64,000 bases of DNA from Cichorium intybus. Its lineage: Eukaryota; Streptophyta; Magnoliopsida; Asterales; Asteraceae. A model generated the notes under the pieces. The model saw nothing but the letters and a program-made list of their open reading frames with translations, was not told where the DNA came from and did no database searches. Of this stretch, positions 11,662 to 25,402 are shown one piece after another (within the stretch, counting starts at the first letter, position 1; the number at the start of each line of letters is the position of its first letter). Made by a program: the position numbers and the translations under genes. The DNA lies in assembly GCA_023525715.1 (NCBI GenBank), contig CM042011.1, positions 58,570,854-58,634,853 of the forward strand. Direction: 5' to 3'.

Positions 11662-12599
11662 GGGGCTGTTTGTTTTTTCTTTGCAGATCTTCCTGACCAC
11701 TCTTGTCTGCGCCACGCAGACAGCGCGCTGACATTGACCTTCGTAGGGTGTTTGTTTTTTCGAAGACTGCTGACCTAAAAAGGTCTGCGCGTCCTCTTTT
11801 TGGGGCAGACATGGACCAATGTCTTCAAGGGTCTGCAGAGCTCTTCTAGTAATAAATTAATACAATTTTAACCTAAAAAAAAAAAGAAATATGCATATCG
11901 TTTTCTCCTCCAACCGGTCTTGCGTTTTCTCTTCCTTGCGTCGTCGACCAAACCGCAGCCGCCGGCCACCTTCGATTTAAAAAAAATACGCATATTTGTG
12001 TTTAAAAACACTTTGATTTTTTTAACTAATAGTTGCGATTTTTTTATCAACATTACTTTTTCGAAGTAAATAATATTTATTTTTCTAAGTTTTTAAACAA
12101 AATGAAGATAAATTTGTAAAACTTTTTAAAAAAATGTCACAAATTTAAAAAAAGACATGTTTGCTTTGATATTTAAATTCGTTAATATCATATAATAGAC
12201 TTTTTTTATTGTAAATCAGATTTATAAACTATTTGAAACCTACAAATATATTTTAACATTAGAACTTTGGTTCACAATCATATACAAATTTTTAGCTTTA
12301 CAAACTATTTGTAATCCAACTTTGGTTACGTAATTTTTATTCTTTTTTATTATTAAAAAAATAAATGTTTGCTTTGATCCTTAAATTCGTTAATATCATA
12401 AATTGAACGTACTCATGCGTTTTACTTAAAAAAAGTTTATTTAAACTTCAGTTTATTTTCACAACCTGCAGACTTTAAAAAACAAACAGTCTTCTTCTTG
12501 CAGTTTGCAGACATTTATTCAACCTCTTCTCTGTAGATGCTCTGCAGATGTGATCCGCAAACTACAAACATTTTACCTCTTCAAAAAACAAACAGCATC
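11662..12599. mobile_element. PIF/Harbinger (Tourist)-like element with TTA TSD
   Basis: The ends GGGGCTGTTTGTTTTTTC and the complement of GATGCTGTTTGTTTTTTG are flanked by TTA (11659-11661 and 12600-12602). The 3-bp TTA duplication and GGG..TGTTTG ends fit PIF/Harbinger elements. An inner pair of similar ends (GGGTGTTTGTTTTTTCGAAG at 11746, and the complement of GAAGACTGTTTGTTTTTT near 12477) suggests duplicated termini. There is no transposase in its 938 bp. The 3-bp TSD is weak evidence on its own; the TIR match is the main support. Confidence 0.7.
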
Positions 12600-12660
12600 T
12601 TAATCATTTTAATCTAATTGTGTCACTCATTTTAATCATTTTAATCTAATTTTGTTACTC
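12600..12660. repeat. Short tandem duplication (about 30-bp unit)
   Basis: TTAATCATTTTAATCTAATT appears twice in tandem, followed each time by a GT.ACTC block. It lies directly at the right edge of the Harbinger-like element. Confidence 0.7.
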
Positions 12661-14063
12661 GAGCCATCCAGCGGTCGAGCCGCTCTATTCATGACAAAAG
12701 GAAGTCTTATAATTAGGAAAAGAGACTTTTATGCTTTCCCTCTTTCTCTCTCCTTTTCCAAAAGTGAGGTTGTAGTTATCCTTACTGATTTTTCTATATA
12801 ATATACAACGATATAGATCAAATATCATCTTTATAGAAAAAACCGTAAGTTAACATTGTGGCAAATGGATATGATTCGGTGGGAAGCAAATAGTGGAACG
12901 TGAAATGGATAATTTTGTTCTTAAAGTTTTAAGTTAAAAAGGAATTGTTTTCTATTCATTAATTAACATCTCAATGTATCTGGCTGAAAAAAGTTAAATT
13001 TCTAATAAAGGAAATTTAACTTCGAAACAAAACAAATTAGCAAATATAATAGTGTTGTTGCGTGTGCAAATGCGTAAAAATAATGCTGATTTGGTTTTTG
13101 ATGTAATAGAAAAAAGATTATAATTATTAAAAAATATGATCTTATTATAAAAACAGATAGAATTGGAGAAAGAAAGAATGTGACAACACTTGTGGATGGA
13201 GTGTGGGGATGACATATTTGTTTGATTGAATGTTGAAAACGTGGACTTGATTAAATTCATACAAAAAAAAGATGTGGGGAAATAGTAGCAGCCGTCATAC
13301 ACACAATAAGACCAACTAAGGATAGAAATATTCTTAGTCAATTTTATTCAAAAATAACTATTTCAAAATCAAATATAGAAATATATACTGTAAGTCTATA
13401 AAGAAATAAAGAATTTTGTTTCCTAAAATAGGAATTGACCTGTGGTAACCAAATCATTTGTTTCATTATAATCTTAAAACATAGGTCCTTAAAGTTTATT
13501 ATGAATACATTATACATATTTTCTTAAAATAAAAATTATTAAAAATATGTTTTTTTTACATGTGTTTAGCACTATTTTAAAGCGTCCATATTGTCTAAAC
13601 ACCAAAGTAAGTAGATTATATGTGTTGTTTATACATTATGTGAAAAGACACCAATAAAAAATATTTAAAAAAGGCCTTCTTAGTTGTTTAATTAACTTTG
13701 TTAGAAATTACTCAAAAATTTACCATCAAAATTATATTTTGATTTTAATAACAATGATTAAGTTCTAAGAGATTACTCTTTTTTGTGGTAGGTCATTATA
13801 GAAATCAAACGGCTATAAGGTGTGGTGGTTTTATGTCGGCGGCATCTGATGTGAAGGCTTATACCAAAGGCATACACTGTATAACATTGGCTGGATGGAC
13901 CAAAGGCATAGAGTCATCGACTTGTTTTTGTCGTTTCTCTTTCCTTCTTAAGCTCTTTTCTCTGTCTTCTCCATACCATCAATACCACCCCACACCTCCT
14001 ACATCAAAATGGCGTGAGCTTAAATTTGCTTAGATGAACTTCATCAACATCACTTCTTCCAGC
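12661..14063. other. AT-rich spacer without recognised genes
   Basis: No domain is recognisable in any frame. The small ORFs at 12994-13341 and 13785-14033 have biased, low-information composition and no clear start context. Confidence 0.5.
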
Positions 14064-14071
14064 CTTATAAG

Positions 14072-14367
14072 TAGGGGTGGCAATTGGGTCGGGTTCGGGT
14101 TGGCGGGTCGCGGGTTGGCGGGTTAGAAAGGTCAACCCAAACACGACTCATATAAATATTCGGGTTGGCGGGTTGGTAGGTAACCCGGATACGACCCATG
14201 TAACATGTTTAATTATACGGGTTGACGTGTCAGTTTCAGGTTGGTGGGTCAAATACGGGTTGGCGGTTCATAAACGGGTTGATGATTGGTGGGTTGGCGG
14301 GTCATATGCGGGTTGGTGGGTCATTTTCAGCTTCATTTTTTTTTATTGAAAATAAAAAATATTAAAA

Positions 14368-14440
<73 letters not shown>

Positions 14441-14576
14441 GGGTTGACGGGTCAACCCGCTAACCCAACTACTGACCCGAACACGACCCACATAATAAAT
14501 GGGTTGGCGGGTCAAAAATCTCAACCCAAACCCGTTTATTTTCGTGTTCGGTTCGTGTCGAGAATTATCACCCCTA
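14072..14576. mobile_element. Non-autonomous hAT element with 8-bp TSD
   Basis: Perfect 8-bp repeats CTTATAAG (14064-14071, 14577-14584) flank ends TAGGGGTGGCAATT and the complement of TAGGGGTGATAATT. Dense GGGTTGGCGGGTC repeats fill the left half, with complementary CAACCCG repeats on the right. A TA microsatellite (14374-14439) lies inside. It is 505 bp with no transposase. Its ends and motifs resemble those of the element at 2914-3831, so they probably share one family. Confidence 0.9.
14374..14439. repeat. (TA)n microsatellite
   Basis: TA run inside the hAT element at 14072-14576. Confidence 0.97.
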
Positions 14577-14584
14577 CTTATAAG

Positions 14585-15461
14585 ATTCAAATTTATATCA
14601 ACTACATTTATAATATGTCATATAAAATAACCATCAATATATCATCTTAAGCGTTTCCCTTAAAAGCAAATTAGATGGAATAATTCGAATTATATTTAGA
14701 TGCTTGTAATCTTTTAAGACATTCTTCTTAAACTTAATTTGACTATTTACTATAATAAAATAAATTATATGGTTACATATACTATATTAGTTGTTTGCAT
14801 AATATTAAAAAAAATCATGTTGATGGAGCTAAAATAATCCAAAGTGGTTTTAAGTATATCTTAAAACTTTTAACATATGCTAAAATTTATTTGTTTTGAT
14901 TTATTAACTAACTCGTCTCTTATGTCGGTAAGAATACAAACTTCACATCACCATTTGTCACTATGGAGTGGAGTGAGGGCCCGGTCAAGAATGCTTGCAC
15001 TTGTTCTTTTGGATGCTAAATTGATAATCCAACCTTTTTTTTATATATAGTAATTTCAAATTAAAAGTATTGCCCGGAATAAAACAAATGTTTGTTTATC
15101 AAGTAATTCCATTGGATAGCCGTATATCTTTCATTTAACGATGAACTTATTATCAAAAGGGCAAAATGCCAAAATGATAAACTATTAGTGAATTATTAAA
15201 GATAATAATTATTTATTTTGTTTTAGAAAAATGATTAATTAATTCAGACTAGGTTAGTTAAGGATCTGATATCGTGGTGTAGGTCATTGGTTAGCTCTAG
15301 ATATGCTTAGATATAAGTACTAGTATGGTAGAATTACATGTCCGCTTTGTTAAACCCATCATCACACTTATCCAAGATGCACATCGGCTCCGAATGGAAA
15401 GAACTTGTATGGAATGCGATGAAAAAGTCCTAAATAAACTTGTTTGGAATGTAAGCATGTC
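14585..15461. other. Spacer, nothing recognised
   Basis: No coding domain, terminal repeats or RNA gene seen between the hAT and the copia element. Confidence 0.5.
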
Positions 15462-15466
15462 TAGAA

Positions 15467-16018
<552 letters not shown>

Positions 16019-16020
16019 AG

Positions 16021-16033
16021 TGGTATCAGAGCC
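16021..16033 (+). promoter_or_regulatory. Primer-binding site (tRNA-Met type)
   Basis: TGGTATCAGAGCC lies two bases after the 5' LTR end. It is complementary to the 3' end of plant initiator Met-tRNA, which primes minus-strand synthesis. Confidence 0.9.
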
Positions 16034-16080
16034 ACGTTGTTTTCTATACTCATTCTCAATTTATTGAGCATTATATCGAC

Positions 16081-19000
16081 ATAGCTACTTTGAAATACGA
16101 TATTCTATTGTTGGATCGAGATATAAGATTTTCATTATGGCAAGTAAAGATGCGAGCTGTATTGGCTCAGTTGGACCTTGATGATGCTTTGTTAGGCCAA
16201 GACAAAATGCCTGCGTCTTGGTCAGATGAAGAAAAGGATCGTAAGATCGTAAGGCTCTCTCTCATATCCATCTCATTTATCTAACAATATTTTGCAGGAA
16301 GTTCTGAAAGAAAGTACTGCTGCCTCTTTATGGCTAGAATTGGAACAAATTTGTATGACCAAAAATCTCACAAGTAAGATGCACCTTAAACAAAAATTAT
16401 TTTCGCTTAAGATGCAAGAAGGTGGATCGTTGCTGGATCATCTTTCGACATTTAAAGAGATCATCACCGATCTTGAAACTATGGAGGTAAAATATGATGA
16501 AGAGGATTTGGGTTTAATTCTTTTATGTTCTTTGCCTAGTTCTTATTCAAACTTTAGAGATACCATATTATATAGTCGTGATACTTTAACACTTCACGGA
16601 GTTTATGAAGCTTTGCATGCAAAAGAAAAGATGAAAGATATGGTATCCACTGAAGGTTCAAGTTCTAAAAGAGAAAGTCTGGCAGTTCGTGGCAGACCAA
16701 CAGATAAGAATGATTCCAAAGGCAAGAACAAAAGAAATTCTAGAAGCAAATCTAGACCCAGACGTTCCAAGTCATGCAACTATTGCAAAAAGGAAGGACA
16801 TGATATCTCTGAATGTTACAAGTTGAAGAACAAGGAGAAAAGAGCTGCTAATCAAAACCCCAAACCAAATCAAGATGATGAAGGAAAAGCTACTTATGCT
16901 GTTGAAAATAATTCTAATGGAGATGTTCTTGTAGCTTTTGCAGGAATCCTAAAAACCAATGTTGAATGGATTCTTGACTCAGCTTGTACTTTTCACATGA
17001 GTCCTAACAGAAGCTGGTTTACAAATTATCAACCTATAGAAGGTGGCTCCGTATTAATGGGTGATAATGCACCATATAAAGTCACTGGAATTGGTTCCAT
17101 TCAAATCAAGATGTTTGATGGTGTTGTCAGAACTTTGTCTGATCTTCAACACGTTCCAGGTTTGAAAAGAAACCTTATTTCTTTAGGTACTCTAGATCTT
17201 AAATGGTACAAATATTCCGGTGAAGGTGGAGTTTTAAAGGTTTCAAAAGGCGCTATGATTGTCATGAAAGCCGATATCAAATCAGCAAACCTGTATCATC
17301 TTCGGGGTACAACAGTAACAGGTAATTCAAATGTTACTTCAAATTCATCTTCTATTTATGATACTACTAACCTATGGCATATGCATCTTGGGCATATGAG
17401 TGAACTTGGTTTAACAGCATTAAGCAAAAGAGGATTGCTTGATGGCCAATGCGTTGGCAAACTGGAATTCTGTGAACACTGTATTTTTGGCAAGCACAAG
17501 AGGGTAAAATTTAACACCTCATTACATACTACAAAAGGCATTTTGGAGTATGTACATGCTGATTTATGGGGACCATCTCAAGAAGCATCACTAGGAGGTG
17601 CTCGTTATATGTTGACAATTATTGATAATTATTCAAGAAGAGTTTGGCCATATTTCTTGAAGCTTAAATCTGAAGCATTCTCTGCATTCAAAGAATGGAA
17701 AGTCATGGTGGAAAACCAGACCGGTAAGAAGGTCAAAAAGCTTCGCACAGATAATGGTATGGAGTTTTGTTCAAATGAATTTAATTCATATTGTAAACTA
17801 TAAGGAATTGTTAGACACTACACCGTTTCTTACATACCTCAACAAAATGGTGTAGCTGAACGTATGAACATAACCATTATTTCAAAAGCCCGTTGTATGT
17901 TATCTAACGCAGGATTATCTAAGCGTTTTTGGGCAGAAGCTGCTTCTACTGCATGTTATCTAATTAACATGTCACCTTCTATTCCACTTGATAAAAAGAC
18001 TCCTATTGAGGTATGGTCTGGCTCCCCAGCAAACTATTCAGATTTAAGAATTTTTGGTTGCCCTGCTTATGCTCATGTTGATAATGGAAAATTAGAACCT
18101 ATGGCAATTAAATGTATCTTTCTTGGTTACAAGTCTGGTGTGAAAGGATATAAGTTATGGTGTCCTGAAACTAAAAAGGTCGTGATTAGTAGAAATATAG
18201 TATTTAATGAATCAGCTATGCTACATAAAGATTCTCTTACTAATATTACTGTTGAGAGTCAACAAAAGACAAGTGTGCAGGTGGAGCAATCTGTTGACTC
18301 AGAACATACACCAGAAAAAGAAAACTCTATTGATCAAAATCAATCAGTTGAGCAAGAGTCTTCTACTCCTACTCCTACTCACCAACCACAACGTTCTATA
18401 GCAACTGATAGACCTAGGAGGGTCATTCATCCTCCCAAGAGACTGATAGAAGAAGCAAATATTGTTGCTTATGCTTTAAACGTTGCTGAAGAAATTGAAG
18501 GTATCAAAGAACCTTCAACTTACACGGAAGCCATTACTTCAGAACATTGCAACAAATGGATAACTACCATGCATGATGAAATGGAATCTCTTGAAAAGAA
18601 TGGCACTTGGGAGTTGGTGAAATTACCAAAATAAAAGAAGCCTATCCGCTGCAAATGGATTTTCAAAAGAAAAGAAGGTATTACTCCTAATGAGGAAGCA
18701 AGATTTAAAGCAAGGTTAGTTGCTAAAGGCTATAGCCAAATTCTAGGCATTGATTTTACTGATTTTTTCTCTCCTGTTGTTAAGCATAGCTCAATTCGTA
18801 CTTTACTTAGTATTATTGCCATGCATAACTATGAGCTTGAACAGTTAGATGTCAAAACTGCATTTTTACATGGTGAATTGGAAAAATATATTTATATGGA
18901 GCAACCTGAAGGCTTCATTATCCCTGGAAAATAGAACTTAGTATGTAGATTGAAGAAATCTCTTTATGGGTTAAATCAATCCCCAAGGCAATGGTATAAG

Positions 19001-20065
19001 AGGTTTGACTCTTTTATGCTATCTCATAATTTTAAAAGATCATATTATGATAGTTGTGTTTATTTTAAGTCAGTCAATGGTTCATCAATATATCTGCTTC
19101 TTTATGTTGATGATATGTTGATTGCTGCAAAAGATAAACTAGAGATAGCAAAACTGAAAGCACAACTAAGCAAAGAGTTTGAAATGACGGACTTAGGTCC
19201 AGCCAAGAAAATTCTTGGTATGGAAATTACTCGTAACAGACAGCATGGAAAACTATACCTAAGTCAAAAGAGGTATATTGAGAAAGTTCTTCAAAGATTC
19301 AACATGCATAAAGCCAAGCCAGTGAGTACTCCGTTAGCTGCACATTTCAAACTGTCTTCAGCATATTGTTCAAAGACAGATGATGAAATTAACAACATGG
19401 CGAAAGTTCCGTATTCTAGTGCAGTTGGTTCTCTAATGTATGCAATGGTATGTTCTTGCCCTGATTTATCTTACGCTTTAAGTGTTGGTAGCAGATATAT
19501 GGCTAACCCAGGAAAAGAGCATTGGAAAGCTGTTCAATGGATTCTTAGATATTTATGCGGTACTTCCAATGCATGTTTACAATTTGGAAATTCTGGTGAA
19601 GGACTGGTTGGTTATGTGGATTCTAATTATGCTGGAGATTTTGATAAAAGAAGATCTTTGACAGGTTACGTTTTTACCATTGGTGGATGTGATGTGAGTT
19701 GGAAGGCAAGTCTACAGAACACTGTCGCCTTATCCACAACTGAAGCAGAGTACATGGCAATTTCTGAAGCTTGCAAAGAAGCTATTTGGTTAAGAAATTT
19801 ATACGGTGAACTTTGTGGAGACACATCTCCTACAAAGATTTTTTGTGATAGTCAAAGTGCTATTTATCTTACAAAAGATCAAATGTTTCATGAGAGAACG
19901 AAACATATTGATGTACATTATCACTTTATTCGAGATGTTATTTCCAAAGGTGATATTCAAGTTCAAAAGATTAGCACTCATGACAATCCAGCGGATATGA
20001 TGACGAAGCCGGTTCCAGCAACTAAGTTTGAGCTTTGCTCAAGCTTGGTTGGTATGACAATCTAA
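16081..20065 (+). pseudogene. Copia gag-pol polyprotein, disrupted by stops
   Basis: Domains read in order: Gag/UBN2 (16081 to about 16640); CCHC zinc knuckle CNYCKKEGHDISEC (from 16775); protease LDSACTFHM (about 16973); GAG-pre-integrase LWHMHLGHM (about 17372); integrase with VHADLWG and LRTDNGMEF; the third catalytic region QQNGVAE only after a TAA at 17801-17803; RT with LLLYVDDMLIAA (about 19100); RNase H with STTEAEYMA (about 19737) and ADMMTKP near the end. An 8-bp duplication ATCGTAAG (16238-16245/16246-16253) plus a nearby indel disturb the gag frame. Further in-frame stops are TAA 18632-18634 and TAG 18932-18934. The three long stretches after 16292 share one frame, so decay is limited. 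Confidence 0.93.
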
Positions 20066-20178
20066 TTCCAAGGATTGTCGGCACACGATGATTTTATAAT
20101 GAGGAGTTCTACAAGTGTAAATTCGTCTCAAGGTGAAGTTGTTTGATTACTTATTGCTTTTAAAGTGAAGGTGGAGAT

Positions 20179-22196
<2,018 letters not shown>

Positions 22197-22201
22197 GGGT
22201 A

Positions 22202-23302
22202 TGACAACGCCTAGTGATATCAAGTATTTTAGGCGTTGTTGAGCCCTGTTCTTGATGAAATTATATCAGATATATCTTGGTATTCTCACTTTTCGTGCCA
22301 GGACTTGTTTGGAATAAAAGAATGAAAACAGGGACTAAAAGCGTGTAAAAGGAAGAAGTTTGGAAAATAATGAAAAATCAATGACATACGTACGCGTGCC
22401 GCGGGTTTCTTAAATACGCGACGCGGGCTTAAGGCGGTGTAACATATTTAAATGCCGAAGAAATGGGAAAAGATTAGTACGCGCGACGCGGATTCTTCAT
22501 CTGCGCGGCGCGGCTGCGGGAAAATTGCAACTATAAATAGAGGCATTTCCAGCCGAAAACCCTAGCAAAGACCGGGTGTAAAATCGACCTTGAAGCTCTT
22601 TGCCTCCAAGATTTCGTTTCAGCAACTTCTCAATTGGTATTTTTATGTTTTGGATTTTATTTTCAACTAGTTAGTTAGTATTAAGCATTGGCTAGTATCT
22701 TTGGGAGTGACACCCACTGATATTGAGCTTTAGTTTCTGTTTTAGCAACATTTGGTTACTGTTTGGATGTTTGGAATTGAGTTTGAGTAATGAGAAGCAG
22801 TTGGTTATAAGCAATATTGGTTTTTCGGTGTTTTTATGCTTGTTTTGGTTTCCGAGTATTTGAATTGTGTTTGGATGTATTGTGACCTTGTTTGGAACTG
22901 CTTTCCTTTGCTGATTTCAGTAGCCAACTAGGTTAGTTTTAGGGTTTGAATTTAACTAGTAACTGTTCAGTCATAACCTTAGTTATTGGTTAGTTTATGC
23001 CTTGTTTGATTTGGATGTTTTGGATGCCTTTGTTTGCTTCTGATTCAGAGATGCACTTCTGATTTCAGAAAGTAACTAGGTTTGTTTAAGTTGAGTTTAG
23101 CTTTGCTTGGCTTGGGTTTGTTTGATCATTGCTTTGGGTACTTAGAAACTATAAGTCCTCCGACTGTAGCGTGACGCTACTAGTTGGTAATATGTCATCT
23201 GGTCTAACCATGAAGCTCCTGCGGATCGACCCTGACTTCCACTGTGCTAGTGTGTGTTAGGTTTCTCTTTATTTTTGACCGCACGACGACCTAGGCGTGT
23301 CA
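22202..23302 (+). mobile_element. Solo LTR, 1.1 kb (copy A)
   Basis: It starts TGACAACGCCTAG and ends CTAGGCGTGTCA (TG...CA). The flanks GGGTA (22197-22201) and GGGTG (23303-23307) match at 4 of 5 bases. A TATA box (CTATAAATAGAGGC, about 22530) lies inside on the plus strand. The reverse complement of the same sequence occurs at 50522-51625, where the 5-bp TSD is perfect. No internal retrotransposon region adjoins either copy. A solo LTR left by unequal recombination fits best. Confidence 0.85.
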
Positions 23303-23314
23303 GGGTGCCACACA

Positions 23315-24607
23315 TGTAACACCCAAATTCTAGTCCAAAAGTGCACCCAAAATATTTGTTTATATTTCAAAATATCAAACATATAATGGTGTATTTTTTT
23401 TGAAACATCATGGAATCAAGTTCATATCATTAAATGTATACTACAATACATTTTGGAATGAAAATAGATGAGCTAAAATAAGCATATAATACTAAATTAT
23501 ATGTCTCATACTACATCCTTCAAATATCACATGCTTTCTAAGCATTCATACTTTAACCTAATACATGTAAACATCAAACACAAATAGTGATAAAATATAA
23601 ATCTTATTAACTAACATATAAGTATTACATCCCCATATAGTGTTCGTATGAATTCATTTATAATAAATCTATTCTTTGAATTACTACTTGCTTTAAGTGT
23701 AAACATTTCCTAAAAATAGATTCAAGATTTATTCCCTCATCATATCATATACTTTACCTAATATTACATAAACAAACCCTATAGATGCTCCACACTGATA
23801 TATTTCCTACTATAACAACTCAATTAATACACAATTATTACTTGTCACATTCTCTCTTTACATACATACATTTGTAAGGGTATTACATGTATCCAACATA
23901 TATACATAATAATTATATAGGCGTTTTCTTCTGATAGTAACTCAAAGAGGATATGATAACATCACAAAAACATTTCAATTAATTTTGAAAGGCATCACCA
24001 CTTTTCTACATAAATGTATAACAATCTTTCTTCTGTCTCGTTATCCCTTTTAAAGAATGACTCTTTTCTTCACATGTAACACGTAAAGATTAGTCATATA
24101 ATTTTTTACATTTAAAGTCTTCATGAGCTTCACCCACATGTATCACATGACATAATACAATTAAATTATATGTTTAATTCACATTTGTTATATATTGTGA
24201 AAAGATCATCATATTTGTACCGATACTTTTACATTGCACATACATATAAATATACTCTTTTGTAACATGCAGATTCATAATCCTATATGGTGTATTAATA
24301 AACTCACATCATCCCATATGTTCTTATTGATTATCATTCATGATGTATCACATATTCACATCACATGTATTTACAATGTATTATATATACTTATCAAGAA
24401 TAGTTACTATAATCCCACATATGTGTACTTATTAATAGTATTTTACCATAATGTCATATACATACTTATGAAAAATACTTTGCTATAAAGATACTACTTC
24501 TCTAGTGAAGCTATGTGGTACATACTTAGACATTTTCACAACAAGTATACTTAAGCAATTGTATACTTGATCGCCACGTGCAACCTCATTAATTAGCACC
24601 TCTCATG
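23315..24607 (-). mobile_element. Possible gypsy-type LTR fragment, minus strand
   Basis: TGTAACACCC at 23315 is the complement of the GGGTGTTACA end found on the other gypsy LTRs here. The AT-rich, gene-free stretch that follows could be LTR sequence read backwards. No opposite end or TSD was found, and the right limit is set only by the start of the next element. Confidence 0.3.
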
Positions 24608-25135
24608 TAGGAATAGCAATAGAATGGCTATGGGATGAGTATTGGTGATCCAAGTCTCATACCCTATTATAAAATCAAATCTCAAACCCGGTTCAGTCCT
24701 ACTAGGTACCTGGTTAGTAAATTATCACTGGGTTCACGGGTATCGGGTATCCAAATCTACGATAATAATAGTTTGAAATTGACCCGTTGGAATTTCCAAT
24801 ATAAAACCCGATCACAATCTCATACAAATAATTACTTGAATTTTTTAATAATTCCAAATTCTAAGAACATCAACAAGTTTAATATCTATGAAATGTGAAT
24901 TTTAATATCAACATCAATTATGTCTTAAAAAATCAAATTTTATGATAACTTAATGGAAATCATAACACTAATTACAAAAATAATATCATAAATCTCCCAT
25001 CATCTCTTCTATTTATCCCATATCATCACCACTTCATCATTCTGTCAACGTTGTTTAATTACTTGTCAAGCAAATATCCTATAACGGTAAGAAAACAAAT
25101 AGATAAAATAATACTTAAGTTAAAAAGAAAAAATG

Positions 25136-25255
<120 letters not shown>

Positions 25256-25289
25256 CGAAATTTCAAGTGTCTAATGTAGTATATATTTA

Positions 25290-25350
25290 CCTCATCATCA
25301 TAATCATACTCAATTGTTTGGCAATGCTTTGGACTCTTTTGAAGAAGTTG
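25290..25350 (-). pseudogene. Probable last exon of the hAT transposase
   Basis: On the minus strand a TTATAATAG acceptor at about 25351 opens a block reading QLLQKSPKHCQTIEYDYDDE. It would join the GTAAGT donor at 28784-28779, with the CACTA element lying in the intron between. An acidic tail is common in hAT transposases. The block is short, so this is inference from splice signals and position. Confidence 0.4.
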
Positions 25351-25402
25351 CTATTATAAATATATCAAAAAGATACAACATAATTAGAAAAATACAATAT
25401 AT

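Noticed and set aside
13785..14033. Possible small gene upstream of the hAT at 14072
   Set aside because: No recognisable domain, no conserved motif, and the frame overlaps low-complexity sequence.
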